A DNA stretch of 64,000 nt from Phlebiopsis flavidoalba (GCA_035772785.1 JAOCPU010000027.1:248001-312000), one strand, 5' to 3'; counted from the stretch's first letter, positions 47,031 to 60,035 are shown. Numbers and translations: made by a program. Notes: generated by a model from the sequence alone, not told the origin.

Positions 47031-48788
47031 ATAGTCGTTACTGGGCCGCAAGTCGTTGTGTTTGTCTGGTAGTATGATTCTATGCCGTGACGAATGAGAA
47101 TCTGGGACGGCGGAGAGCATCAACAGAGTCATAACGTAGACAGGGCGGCGAGCGTACTCTTGAAAGGCGTCGACAACGCACACACGCTGTGGCTGGCATG
47201 ATGAGAAGGACGGGGATAGGTGATTTATTCGGTGAGGAAGATGCAGAGACCAAGAAGCAGATTTATGTTACCCTGTCAGGTCCACCGCTCCTCACTTGTC
47301 ATGGCGTCATCACCTGCCCGACGTCATCCACCGTCCTAATCCTTGTCCCCACCTTGTCAAACTCACATTTACATCATTTTATTTCCCAAACTGGACGGTT
47401 ATCCGCAACAAAAATAAACTCATAATAAAGGAGACGCCATTCTCCCCGGGTACGACTCAATGAGACTGGCCCAAACGCTACGTCCAAACGCGTTTCGCGA
47501 GTCTCTGGAGTGATTGGAAGCTGTAAGAAGGGTGGTTGCGATGCACCCGCTGGGCGCTCCTAGTTCAAAATCAACATCTGAACGATGAAGCGGCCGCAAC
47601 TAAAAATACACGCCAACATCGCTCTTTGGGAAGAATATTGATACACAAGCGTCATCCACTGGCACTGCCTCCCCTACATCGCAACCAAAAGTCACGGTGA
47701 CCTTCCGGTCCATGACTTCTCCAAGGCTGATCGACACCGAAAAACGTGACTGAGGCGGTGGGTTTTAGATTGGAATCTAGAGACTGAACCATACTTGATA
47801 CTTGGTAGGCCGGCCTTGTACTCAAGCCGTCTTTCTAGTGTTCACACTACGATTCATGATCAGACCAACCTGTCACAATTATCACCGGAACCATACCTCA
47901 ACGAAGTGTATGAAATATGGATGAAGTTGGTCGAAGACAACCCGCCCGCAATCACGGCCACTCCCGCGTCTGTTTGGTACTTGTGCAGATAACCTGGTCG
48001 GATTGGTCACTCTGGTAATGAACATACCGTCTACACAGTGTCGTATCGTATATCCTTCGCTGACACAGGAGATGATCCGAACGGTATTGACTTTTCATAG
48101 GCAGGTTCGCAGATCCTGCCCATGAGCAAATTGCCTACCGGAGTAGCCATTTCAAAAAGATCCATCGTTGTGAGAGCCACCAGTTGAAAAGGAGCGACTG
48201 TGGTCCGTGGCATCGAGACAAACAAACGCTCTTTTCTAAGTCGCTCACCCTTCAGAACAGACGCAGAAGTTGTAAATCACGGATAGCGATCTTACAACAA
48301 TCCAACTGTTTGCACGGTGTCTCCGCCGCAGGCACGCCGTGTTGATCACGAAGCGTGTATGCGCCAGGGGCGAGCCACCCCGAGTTCGTCCGACACGCCG
48401 TCAAGGCTCGCTCTGTGAGTGGAGGAAGTCATATCTCACAGCCCATTATAACCGCGCCGTATCTCAAAACTCCGTCAGCTTTTTATTTCTGCATTGTGAG
48501 GTCATTTTTAACTCAAGGCTCATTAATTTGTTCGCTGGCAGCACTGACTTACTGCCGTCGGATAAGCCCATACGTTAAATGGCCTTCGGTGGTTAGAGAC
48601 GTCAAATCCTTCCGCGAAGGGCAACTAACGATCTTCGTATCTTGCCTATTAGCAGCGTGATTGTGTCGGGAGCATCCCAGTGGAGAAGGGGCAGGTTCCT
48701 CATAAAGCTTGCCTGACCTGGTGGAGTACACCTCCTTGTCCCGCCTGGCTGTGTCAGTATGTCCCGGTACCGTGCTTCCTAGTATCAG
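47031..48788. other. Unassigned stretch upstream of the kinase
   Basis: Presumed kinase promoter, then about 1.5 kb of short frames on both strands. A plus-strand fragment near 47880-47990 (EPYLNEVYEIWMKLVEDNPP) looks protein-like but is isolated. No motif is seen. Confidence 0.35.
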
Positions 48789-49619
48789 GGATGTACGACC
48801 AGGTGCGTATGAGACTTGTGCGCGAAAAGGCTCCGACGCTCATGCCCGACGATTACAGAGTTTCTTTATGCGACATGACCTTTGACCGTGAACATCAAGG
48901 AGAAGTAAGGATTTCTGATTGTTTCGGTGTCCACTTCTGACAAGACATTCATAGGTCACACGGCACATTCTACTGCTGATTCATCTGCCTGGGCTGCATA
49001 GTCCCCATATAGATGCCCCTCAGAGCCCTCACTCGGTCTCCATATTAGAGCCTCAAACCCCGGTCTCCTACTTCTACAGCCACGGTCAACGACCACAGTC
49101 TACGTCCAGAACATAGGACCCGGCAGCGGCGCCGGTATGCGTGTCAGCTATGCCCTTGGCGCTTTGAACGGTGAGAAGGTATCCTGCGAACGTGGGAATT
49201 GTCTACTAAATCTCCTTGGTGATGTAATAAAGTCCAAAGCTCATTGGCCCAATCATATGAATTCTCATACAGGCAGGAAACGTAAGTCATTCATCGCCGC
49301 ACACAATGCCTTGCAGATTAATCTCATATCATATCCAGCAAATAACACCTGCCACGTTAATGGATGCGAACGGGCGTTTCGCACAAGATCCAACATGTTT
49401 GCGACATGTGCGCAATTATCATCAGGACGATCTTGCGTTAACCCCCCCGCCGGCAAGGACATCCAGCCTCCATTCTTTTTGCCGTTTCGGTGCGTTGGCT
49501 AGAACCAAACACAACGATTTGTATCATTGCTCCGTGGTGTGGAAGCAACTCGGACTACTTATATGGACTCATGTGATCGAAACACTCGATGTATCCCTAG
49601 TATATTTGTAGTTCCAGTT
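48789..49619 (+). CDS. C2H2 zinc-finger protein, limits uncertain
   Basis: A likely nuclear DNA-binding protein. The first recognisable finger half is SKAHWPNHMNSHTGRK (about 49230-49278), with the paired histidines and the TGR linker; its cysteines must lie upstream in a disrupted region. An intron (gtaagtcattc ... , about 49280-49345) separates it from a second finger: CHVNGCERAFRTRSNM (about 49354-49400), then after a one-base shift LRHVRNYHQDDLALTPPP (about 49405-49460). C-X4-C, a 12-residue span with Phe, and H-X4-H fit a classical finger. The upstream peptide VSLCDMTFDREHQ (about 48860-48900) may be part of another finger. Start and stop are approximate, and no other domain is visible. 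Confidence 0.62.
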
Positions 49620-52600
49620 ACCCCTTTGTAGCATTTGTTTTCCCAGCCTATTCGGACCTCGCAAACCGGACTTTAAATTTATCTCGAGCATGGCTTGTAG
49701 ATACAAATGCAATACAACTGCTTTAAATCCATCATCCACGAAGTCGTGCGTGAGATGGCCGTGGGGTGCCCGTGGTCAACTGAGTGTTCTGCAGCCCATT
49801 GACGCGATGCCCTATGAGTATGAATATTAACCGCTAATGAATGAGACTCGTGTCCGGATCCAGTTCATATTGGTTAATCTAAGCTAGACCAGGCATAATG
49901 CACCAATGTATGATGCATGATAAGTTGGTATTTGATTCGGACTCACTACTGTAGAGGAATTTTTGAGTTCGGTTTAAATGTAGGTCCAAACCACGATTCA
50001 TGCACATGACCAATATCTAGATTTTCATGATGAGTGAATATTAATCCAACCTTTCACAAATGGCAACGGTCCCAATCGCAACCGAGAGGCGTTTTAACGG
50101 TGAGTTCTACAACTCCGGACTTCGGGTCGTATCGATGCTCAAACTTCGACCCTTCATTTCCACTCGTAGATGGTGTGGCTAGGTGACTACTCACGAAGCT
50201 ACCGGGAGCCGGCATGGAAGCAACCACTCCGCCGCGACCGTCGCTGTTGGGTCTGAGTTGTTCTAGCATAATTCCAACCGCATCTTTTCTTCCGCAGTCG
50301 AAGCTACCCTTCACTCAATGCTCGATGTTCCGCGTTGCTGGCCGACAATCAGCCGTTGCACCTCCGTCGCTCGTTCCTAGCCACATGGCTCTACCGTAAA
50401 ATCCGATTCGGTCGCGGGACATTGTCACTGGGTGTATCCCTGGACCGGAGCGCCAGCCCATCAGCACGTCAATGGGCCCGGTTGATGCGAAACTTCTGCG
50501 GTCTCCCGCCTGCCTCAGACGATGGCTACGCCTAAACCGCGGCCTCAGCGAGCGACGCTTCGACCATTATTTCCAACACCTCCCTTGATACGGCTAGGCA
50601 TGCACCTTCCTTACCGCAACATCCCTTGCATCTTGAAACATAGCAATCAGCCGCCGCGACCAAAAGCCATCACCTTGCGGTCATCACCCGATGGTATCCG
50701 CGTAGATCCACAGGTGAGAAACGCTATGCTACTACATCGCTCTGTCGCTACTGTCTAACGACTTGACTGAGAGTTGAGATGCAGATAATCTGGCGATGAT
50801 ATCTGGGTCTCTTAATGATTTGTCTTTGCCCAAATCGCTCACCGTCAGAATCACGGCCCACGTTAGCTGCTGATTGGAATCCGCGCGGTTTACTAATCGC
50901 TGCGTGAGTGATGTACCAAATCCCCTACGATCGATTAAACAGAGAAAACAGCATCGCGATCCTCTGTACCAGCAACCGCGGTCTCTTCTTGGAACTTGAC
51001 TTTCCTGGGTGTTCGGCACGCTTACTAGAGGGGTTATTGAAAGTCCCGTTTGGCTGGAGGCCTAAACCTCTCTCGCTTTCCATTGCTGGTATAAATCCTA
51101 TGTAATCACTGTTGATCGTGGTATGACGACCACCGCACAGGTGCTGGTAAATCCTGTCAGCGGAGATTTATCTACCTCGTATGACCCTCGCCATCGCAAA
51201 TTGACGGCGTTCAGCGCAGTGGATGTGACAAACAATAAAGCTGCATCACAGAGGATCAACCACCGATACTGGTTTATGCGGTGAGGGGTTTCTGTTCCGA
51301 GTGCTCGACGAATCTGGTTTGTAAACATCTGGGGCTGACACGACAGATCTGTGCTCCCAGACATTGTTCACTAAGGGCAGTTCGTCTAGTACATATAAAA
51401 TGTGATTTACCTCGTGGCTGCCATTCTGTCAGTAGCCTCTCCCCAGAACAATTCGAACACATGTAGCAAACAGCAGAACCCGTCCAGGGATAGGCGCCAA
51501 CTTCCTGGTCCCCGCGGAATTGTTTCCCCGTGACACGTACCCTCCTACTTCCGGTTCGGCGTTGGACACCGTCATTTATATATGGCGTGCTGATGTGTTC
51601 TACGCGCAGGTTCAACTCAGCAGCCGCCAACAACAAGAGGAATCTACCAACGTATAATATAACCAAGTGCACGCGACTTCGTGACATATGGGCGCACTGC
51701 CAGGGTCCCTTCAAACAAGACGGGAATCAATCTCCCCCCGTTACCACGAGGCCCTAGCTTCTCGAAGGTATACCCTACGCTGTCGATGTCGTCGACACAG
51801 CACAGGGCTCTTCCTAATAGCCCAGTCACAAAGACCAGAAACTCCGCGGCCTCTGCGCCTATGTTTCGCTTCCTTCTGAAGCGGCACTTTACACCCTGCC
51901 GTCTGGACCGACTTAAACACTCCAGGACAACGGCACCGCCCCTCCGTGGCTCCGATCGCAGACAAGACAAGCCTGGTACGCCCAACGTCACGCGAAAGAA
52001 TGCCCTGCACAAACACGATTAGAGATGTACGGTGATCTACATATATGAACGCGCGGTTTTTTATTAAACATCGTCCTAAGATGAGTCTAGGCCCAGGCTC
52101 CCTTGAGACTCATATGTCATTCTTCACACGGGCGACGCCGGAAGAACGTTAATGTTACTTGTTCATCTAATTCAACAACTTCGCACCGGCCTCGCCCCGG
52201 ACTAACTTTGATTAACAGCGTTCAACATGTATGCGTTCCGCGGCTGGTGCATAGGTACTATCTAGCACGAAGGGTTCTCTATACATGCAAAGGCACCGTT
52301 TCGCACCAACCACCAATCCCTAGACCTTTCGTTTACTTATGATGACGTATCTAACTATCACCTCAACCGCGCGATCGTGTAGCCCTATTTCTAACTCGTT
52401 AGACCTCCTGTAGTATCACTATATGTACCCGTTAGACTTATGTTTTCCTTCATCCTACACCTGTAGCACGTTAGCTTGCGGCCAGTATTTCCCGCCCAGA
52501 CCCTCGTTTTAGGTAGAGCCGCACTGTAGACCGATAGCCTCTGTTAGCTAACTCACCTACCTATACCCTGTTTTATACTGTGGGTCTCTTGTATTCCCAT

Positions 52601-53143
52601 ACTCTGAAAACACTTTGGTGGCTCTCACTATGTGGTGCGCGTCGACCATGTTACTACGACATCTGGCTATACTTACACGCGTTGTATAAATAAGGGAAGT
52701 GTATCGTTTCAACTTACTTGTGGCACCGATCACATGTAGCGTGCAGACATTCATAGAGGTTCCTACGCAGCCCTGACTGACTCGTCGTTCCAGGCATATT
52801 CATCTCTCGCCCGATGTTTTTGATTTTTACGCGAGACTCGCCAACGGTCTCAGTCCTCTGAAACTGTAGCCTTCGCGTTAGAGTGGCGTCTTTGATACAC
52901 CACTACGCAGCAGCAAGGGAGGGCATTAGGGGCCGATTCAAGATCGCATCTGGAGAGATTCGGCCGATCGACGTCTTAGCGTTTCTTGTGGAATTATTGA
53001 AACTTGGTCGAATCACGCCCCGTGCCTCTTTACCAACATTCTCAGCCTCCAGTTTTCCTGCTACGCACGACCGATTCCCGCACCACAGTCTCACAACCGC
53101 GTTACGGCTGTCCGAACACAATCTTGGATGATACCCTGGTCCC
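49620..53143. other. 3.5 kb with coding-like fragments only
   Basis: A minus-strand frame at 50314-50054 contains FVSSHLATPSTSGNEGSKFE and a plus-strand series at 50214-50758 includes RSPACLRRWLRLNRGLSERR; both look protein-like but fit no family. Frames at 51274-52022 overlap on both strands. From 52360 to 52560 the sequence has repeated GTTAGA/CTAAC words and no gene. The 250 bases before 53143 should hold the LEU1 promoter and perhaps a first exon. Confidence 0.35.
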
Positions 53144-56100
53144 ATGTTCGTTGGACTCTTGCCATATCGCGAGGCCGCCGTAACACACTGTTTCAACAGT
53201 TGTGAGCAAAAGGATGGACTCAGCCTGATCTACATAGATCGGTATGTTTGCCACTGTTTCCGTTAGATGCGAGAAGAACCAATAGTTGTTACCAACGACA
53301 GCCATCTCACCCATGAAGTTACGAGCCCACAGGCTTTTGAGGGACTGTACGTAGTCATATTAGTTCTCATCAAGCCTCGCAACTGATGGTCGAGCGTACA
53401 GGCGTAACGCAAACCGTCCTGTGCGGAGACCAGACTGTACCCTCGCGACCGTAGATCACAACGTACCGTACGCAGTGAATACCTCCTGATTGCGCGCGCT
53501 GTTCTCACATCTTCTTAGCACCGTATCGCGCAAGAACTTCACCAATGTGCAATCGTTCATCGCGGAACCAGACTCCCGGGCACAGTGCCAGGCACTGGAA
53601 GAATACGTCAGGAATTTGGCGTCACATACTTTTGGCATGACTGATAGCGGCAGGGTACGACTGGCCCCTGATGTTCAGGCGCGTCTCGATGCTAACTCAC
53701 GACACGCAGGTATTGGTACACATCATGTGGGCCAGAGCAGGCTGTCACTGTGGCGTTCAACATCACTTATTTCGGGTACTTGCTATGAGGCTATAGCTGC
53801 CCGGCAGTCACGTGCGTTTGTAGGAGATTCGACACACATCTCGTAATTCCCCTTCCCTGGATTCACAGCAACAGTATTGGCTTATCCGTTCACAGCCCAT
53901 GGAGCATTTGGCTTCCCTCGCCCTTGCTGGCGAATGGGTGAGCCTCCGATGTGGTAGCACTCCTTGCCACCCAAACTCTCCTGCAGCGAAAAGCGAAGAA
54001 CATGGGAATTACCGTTGATGTGGCAACCCTGAACGAGGGTGTCAACCTCGAAGGACGTGTTCCTTCATCATCATTGGGCGGTCATCGGTACGCGCAAGCC
54101 GGCGAACAGGTTTCCGTTCACTCGAATATTCGCCGAGATCCTGTTATCCGTGGTTTCAGCATGGAGGCGCGGATGAGTATCTGTACCATGCGCATTTGAG
54201 GGTGGGTGCTCGTGCGGGTAATGAATTGCGCGGACGACATCCACATTCGCTATCTCGCGTAATCGATCCCCCTGGCTTATCCCAAAGGCGAGGAGTGGGA
54301 ATCGGGCGGAAGCGGACTGGCGAAACGATTGAAGACGGACGCTGGTGCCAAGTTACGATACTAGAGGTTCACAATCGCGACGGCGAGGGACATCATTCCT
54401 AAACCGTTTACGTGGGGGAACTCGCCCTCAGATGTCGTCCCCATCAACTTGCGAGCTGTTCCCGACCATCGACATCCACTGACCCAGTAACACGGGCCTC
54501 AGTCGAGAGGTGGGTCGCTCAAATACATGGAGTACTCACCCCCAACACGCCAATGGAGGAGGTCAAGATCGACAAGGTCTTTATCGGCTCTTGCACTAAA
54601 ACGCGCCTGTATCGAAGATCTACGTTCGGCTGCCCAAGATCATCCTTGCTGCTGGTCGCTTGACGCGAAAGTCGCGGACGAACGCATCTACGCGAGGATT
54701 GTCCCCGCTCGGGCCTCGGTCAAACAGCAGGGCTGAAGCAGAAGGTCTCGACGTAATCTTCAGGCGGCGCGGGTTTCGAACTGGAGGGAAGGTGGTTGCT
54801 CTATGTGTCTTGGCATGAATCCTGATCAAGCTCGCACCTGGCGAAGTCCCGGTATATTGTCATCCAACGATTGCACCAGCAGGCAATGCAAATCGTAATT
54901 TTAGATAAGAGTCAGGTGCGACCGAGACGGTCTGTAACACAACCTCGTTTAGCCCGGTCCGAGTGGAATTCAGCGCTTGCAGGCCCTCAACCGCCAGTGG
55001 ACTGACTAATGTGACAGGCTAGAAAGAACTCACACATGAGCGTCAGGATAGCTTGACTTGGCTGGGAGTGCCGGCGGCCACCGAATGCCGTCCAGGACAA
55101 TTGCCGTGACTGCCGCGGAAGACCCACGATGAAGCTCACCCCCAGCGGCCCCCCATACTTCGATTTCCTCTACTGATTCCGCAACTGCTTGCTGCACCCC
55201 CCTACCCCGGAAAATGCGCCACCACCAATACGCTACGCTCCATCAGACTGGACCCGATCTCCTCCACCAGCCCGATATTCATACCTCAAGTGCGCACTAA
55301 CAGAAGTTCACTATTTGGTGAAGGGTATTACCGCTGCTCCCTTTGCCACATCCAGGCGAATGCCACTTTTCCCACTCCACCATATCTTGTTGGAAACGAA
55401 GCATGGATCATCCCACAAGCCATGTTCCTGAAAACCTTGAAGCGAACCGGCCTCGCGACGCCCCTGTTTTTTTTCTTTTTTTTACAGACTTACCGTAAAC
55501 GATACCATGTTACCGGAAAGTGCCAAACGGATTTCGTTCTCAATCGCTGAGCCCTAACACCCGACTAGAAGAATCCTTGTTTTGTGATGGTGAAATAACT
55601 TGGCTTGTGGCAGTTCACAGTTCGCGTGAGCACGCACCATGGAGCTTGTAAAGCATCGCTATCAACATGCCCGTCCGCGGAGGATGACTCAGAGTGTGCT
55701 GTAGCCACGACGGTGGGCCCTCCCACAGGATAACATGACTTTGGCATTCGCTGCAATCACTTGCACCGAGCTTCGGCCGACATCAGTCCCCCTCCACGGA
55801 AACATACACCACTAGCAGATATACGGCATAAAGAAAAGCGGCATGCTGCCGTCTGTGCTCCGCCGACCCCCCCAGAGGGATCTAGACAAGGAGTTGACAG
55901 AGGGACGCGGAGGCCGCGGCATGGAGCTCGAGGTCGATCTCGAGAAGCTCGGAGGTCCGACCCGTACGAAACGGGAAGCCACCGATCCCGTTCACAGCAG
56001 ACGCAGTTCCGCAGGCACTGCTTCCGGGCTCAACGGAGCCTCGACGACATTTGCAATTAAACGCTACAGAAGGTGGTCTGCGATTGAGCAGGTTCGATGT

Positions 56101-56238
56101 CGCGCCGTAGTCGAGGTGTGGCCCTGGCTCGGATGGATTGTGGCTACAAAAGGGCAAGATCCCGGTGAGTCCTGCGAAAAAGCACAAAGAAGATGGAGCT
56201 TGTATAAGGCCGGTCCGTCGCCGCTCCCACAAATTGTA
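53144..56238 (+). CDS. LEU1: LEU1, 3-isopropylmalate dehydratase, frame-disrupted
   Basis: Isomerises 2- to 3-isopropylmalate in leucine synthesis, using a 4Fe-4S cluster. N-terminal pieces: SLIYIDR (about 53220-53241), an intron, HLTHEVTSPQAFEGL (about 53300-53348), RRPDCTLATVDHNVP (about 53424-53470), FTNVQSFIAEPDSRAQCQAL (about 53538-53597), FGMTD, GDSTH for the usual GDSHT (about 53823), HVLATQTLLQRKAKNMGITV (about 53948-54019), TPNTPMEEVKIDKVFIGSCT (about 54537-54597, cluster Cys in GSCT), RIEDLRSAA, AEAEGLD (about 54735) and GCSMCLGMNPDQ (54793-54828) with two more cluster cysteines. The C-terminal swivel domain gives AMFLKTLKRTGLAT (about 55419-55460), DFVLNR, FGIRC, RGMELEVDLEKL (about 55914-55950), PPIPFTADAV, EVWPWL (about 56115) and a basic tail with TAA at 56236. 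Both domains are on one chain, as in fungi. At least fifteen frame changes; start approximate. Confidence 0.92.
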
Positions 56239-58879
56239 ATTATAGTCGCAATAGCAAACAACAACGGCTTCGCGGTTTGGATTGCATAGTTTCCCCGTTG
56301 ATTCTGTGTACTACGTACGTGTGTGTACTTGCTCTTTGTTGTGCTGCGCCGTTCGTCAATCATATAATGACTCGCTCGATGCTGACGGATGGCGGAAGCT
56401 AGAGAGCGAGCACGTGAGGACGCCAATTCTGTCGAGAGGGCGCTTCAAGACAGGGTTTACCCTTACTACTACGGCGATGTCGACCGCCTGGTTGTCGTTG
56501 TACCCCTAGAAGCCTTCTCCGTTTCGCCAGCCTCGGTCGTCGCGACCCGCAGCTGCAGCCCCAAGTAGCGTCCTTAGGCTGCTGCCATGGCCGCGGAAGC
56601 TATGCGATCAATGCGTGCAGGCGGCTATCCCGTCTCATCTTCGGCTGAAGCCTGCCAGGACACCAGGGGACGTGCGACTCACGCTTCACAGATCTCGATA
56701 TTCCACAATGCCTGACCACGGGGCCTTTCAATTACCCCAGCATCTCTTCATCCTCCTCTGCGTCCGAGCGTTGCGGCGCCGCGACACTGATCAAATTTTG
56801 TCCTACTACGCCCTCTGACCTCGCTGGTCGCGACAGTCTATGATCACGACCCCAGCCAGCCCGACCACCGACACAAACGACCTGCCCTGAGCCGCCACGA
56901 GTCTCACGAATCCCAGTCTTACGTCGGAGTACTCGTCCTGCAGTACGCTCAGGGGAGTCCACGACGCGCTCCTCGCAGCCAACGGCAACACCTCAAAGGA
57001 CCCCCATATAGTCACACACACGACGGCCTAGCGTGCCCTCCCAGGAAAGCACAGACCGCCGTCGGCTTAGCAATCATCGAGGTTGATTCTGCACTACCGC
57101 CGTCTGTGTCTCTCGCAAAGGCAGTAGTAGAGGGGCGCTGAATACACACGAGTGTGTCCTCATCTTCCCTGCTTTCGCGACGCGGCATACACGTAAACGG
57201 CCTCGCCCTTGGTGTCGCGCCTTTCCGGACGCGTCGCCGGCCACGTATACGAACCTCACGCCAACCCCCTACTGCACCCACATTTGCACGACCGACCGTC
57301 TCAGGTTTATATTGGCTCGCCTCCTACCGCGCACACACACAGCCGTCAGCGTCAGAAGCCCTCGGAACAGTCTGCAAACCTTCCGCCGTTCAAACAAGTC
57401 GCGACGTGGGGGATCGTAGGCACGAGCGCTATACCGCGTTCTATCGTCGAGATAGTATCGACTCTACCTCGTCCCCACCTCCTCGCGAGAAATATAGGTC
57501 CGCTCATGGGCTCAGGTGGCTTGGAAGAACCCATCTTTTCAAACCCCTGGCAAATCACGCTCTCCTTCGCCTGTACGCGGCGCCTTCACACCGGACCTCT
57601 CAACGACTCAGGGGGGACTACAGCGTCTCAGGGAGATTCGTTTTCAGCACTCCGACAAGGGACGCCAGCGCGACCACCGGCACTAACCCCGGCAATTGGT
57701 TGAGAGCAAAGACGTTTCGCCAGCCGGTGGAGTGTGGGACCTGTCGTTGTGGACTTTGGACCTCTGATCGGGTTATGCGCCAAACCTATGCACCCAATCA
57801 ACCGTTGGCACTGACCCGCAGGACGCGCAGTACGACTCGCCGTCCCCGCTTCTTACCTATTTTACGAGCCCGGGAAGCACTCTAACCGCTGGACCATTAC
57901 CAACCACCACCCATCGTGTCCTATGTTTCGAACTCTGTCAATAGCCTGTATCTTCTCCGCCCTCCGCGACCACCCAGACTGAGAAACGCCATGTTTGCCC
58001 TCGGCGACACCACCACCACCACCACCACCAGCCAATATCATCAACAAGACGAACTTGGAAGCTCTCAAGGAATCTCGGCAACTTCCTCCGTCTGTATCGT
58101 CTAGGTGGCCTCGAGGTCACCGTCAAGGGCGGACTCGCGACACAGAAAAATTGGCGAGGAGAGCGGCACGTCGACTTCCATGCATTCTGCCCGAGCCAGA
58201 TATCAGTATTGATTCCTCAGAGAATAGGTATTTCAAAGTGAGATTATCTATTTATGGGCGCGGTCTGAACTTAGACCGTAATCGCTAAAACTCCTCATGC
58301 TAGGTGGCACAAAAGGTAACTCCAAATGGCTAAAACGAACCACAAATCGATGACAAGTCGACGCGAATGCGCATTTCCCGTCCCTCTTCGTCTACCACAA
58401 TGATGACTCACCCCATGGACTCTCCTCAGATTGATCAGTATGAAGGTGAGGCATGTGCGGCCAGCGGAATCTAACCGGTCCGTCGAAGCATGAGGTCTGA
58501 TCCGAATGTCTACGGTCGGGGACCCATACAGTATGGCTTCCGTGCGATTGAACTACGGACGGGAGTCAAGCTGGTGTCATTTTTTGGCTCGAGAGCAACG
58601 TCAGTTCCCCCTCTCTCACCGAACGGGCGAATACAAGCGTTGACCGGAAGCGGCCAGCGTATCTAGCATTCCTCGCTCGCCTCTTACACTTCATCCACAC
58701 GTCATTGCCTGCCATACAACCGCCACTCCAAGACAGCAGAGGCCACAGGCGCTGACGACTCCAAGTGTCCAAGTCCCCTACGGGTTTAGTTCCAGCAATC
58801 TTTCAGAGGCAACTTCATAGTTTTTGAAAAGTGTCTCCGCCCTTCTCGTACACCTTCGTCCCTCCTGTTCGGTCATCCA
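56239..58879. other. Unassigned region with long GC-rich frames
   Basis: Two overlapping plus-strand frames at 57154-57885 and 57209-57703 are long but have different, unrecognised peptides (one includes HLLARNIGPLMGSGG). A (CAC)n run lies at about 58008-58029, and just after it a plus frame reads NLGNFLRLYRLGGLEVTVKG. These could be exons of an unknown gene that runs into the CUE-like gene, but I cannot link them. Confidence 0.35.
57804..57904 (-). tRNA. tRNA-like sequence, possibly Thr (CGU), doubtful
   Basis: On the minus strand GTTGGTA (57904-57898) pairs with TGCCAAC (57810-57804), and directly after the first strand comes TGGTCCAGCGG, which fits a Pol III A box, followed by TTAG. A stem TTCCCG/CGGGGA encloses a loop with CTCGTAA, giving a CGT anticodon. 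The T arm is not convincing: no GGTTCGA box is present and the distance to the 3' acceptor strand is too long. It is either a degenerate or indel-damaged tRNA, or chance. Confidence 0.3.
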
Positions 58880-60035
58880 CACTAGAGGCTCAACCCACGA
58901 ACATCCCGTACGCCATCCCGTTACCTACTCCAAAGAGAAACCGCATCACAGTCCAAGGCTTGTAAATCCGAATCCTCAGGCTCTTGTTTTTAGGGAGTGT
59001 TGGCTGTGGCTGAAAACGCCCTAAACGAACGAGTGGAAGCATACTCTTTGAAAATCAAAGAAGCTGGCCATTGGCTACACCGACGGTCTTAGCCACTGGC
59101 AATAGTCGCAGCGAGAGAAAACGGTAAACATAAATCAAACGTTGCACGTGTCGAGGACCTCTTACCTTGTCTTTAGAGGTCGAAGAGGAAGAGCACGCCA
59201 AACCTCGTCAAGAGTCCCTCAATACATCTGGTATGTGCCCGAACTCAACCTCTGCGACGTGTCACACGGCTCTGTCGATTCTGAAGCGACATTCCACCAA
59301 GTGCGTGCGGATGCGTATACCGCAACAGACTTGACAATGCAGTGCCGATGAAGTGCTCCTTCCCGATCTCCTGCCATACCTGTTCCATAACCCACCGCCA
59401 CCCTGCGTTCCACGAGCCCGTCTGTCCGTGTATAAACCGGCTCTCATGTCGCCAACGCGTTCGTATTCAAGTCCCATTGGCGAGCGGACCATCGCGCACC
59501 GGATTCTTTGCTTCCATCGGCAGACAGCACGCTTGCGAGTTTACGCGAAAGGCCCCCCATGAGTCCCCCGTCACCCTCACGTGTCCTCAGAAAGTCAACA
59601 ATTCGAATCCTCGCCCCTCCGGCAACGACCTATCCAAATTCAGAGCACACCAGTGCTCAAGGGAGGCCCGCGCGCACCCCCTCATAGAATATCGCAGGTC
59701 ACAGACGATCTCAATCGCGCCAGCGCCTACCCCGCCCCTCAGCCCGAACCCCACACAACCCGTCAGTCTCTCAAGAAGCGAGACGATGTCGACTTCTAGA
59801 CAGAGCACGAGCGTCCGTCGTTCCCTCACTCTTCCACCGCTCGATTCGCGCCACCTCCGCCGCCCTCGGGGCCGGACTTTGAGGTGCAAGTCGACAAACT
59901 CGCGGATCTGTTACCCCATGCCGACAGGAATGTGCTTGGCGTAGTTACCTCCGCAGAGCTGGCAGGATATCCTCGCTATCGCGCAGTATCTCTGAGAGAC
60001 GAGAAAAAAACGGAACGTTGCGTACTGATTGATTA
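58880..60035 (+). CDS. Unrecognised protein with a CUE-like C-terminal domain
   Basis: Plus-strand peptides in alternating frames: IPYAIPLPTPKRNRITVQGL (about 58902-58961), ECWLWL or, one base over, VLAVAENALNERVEAYSLKI (about 59000-59058), KPALMSPTRSYSSPIGER (about 59440), SESQQFESSPLRQRPIQIQS (about 59584), ISQVTDDLNRASAYPAPQP (about 59690) and APPPPPSGPDFEVQVDKLAD (about 59845-59905). Then LLPHADRNVL is followed, after a one-base shift, by SYLRRAG and ILAIAQYL (about 59908-59990). The LL..AD..VL..YLR.AG.D...AI..YL pattern is that of a CUE/UBA-type ubiquitin-binding helix bundle. The middle is Pro/Ser-rich and likely disordered. A link to ubiquitin or ER quality control would be inference only. 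The start is unknown and may lie well upstream. Confidence 0.5.

Noticed and set aside
57154..57885. A 243-codon plus-strand frame as a gene
   Set aside because: Very rich in Arg, Ser and Thr with an overlapping frame of similar length. There is no motif and no splice-linked continuation.
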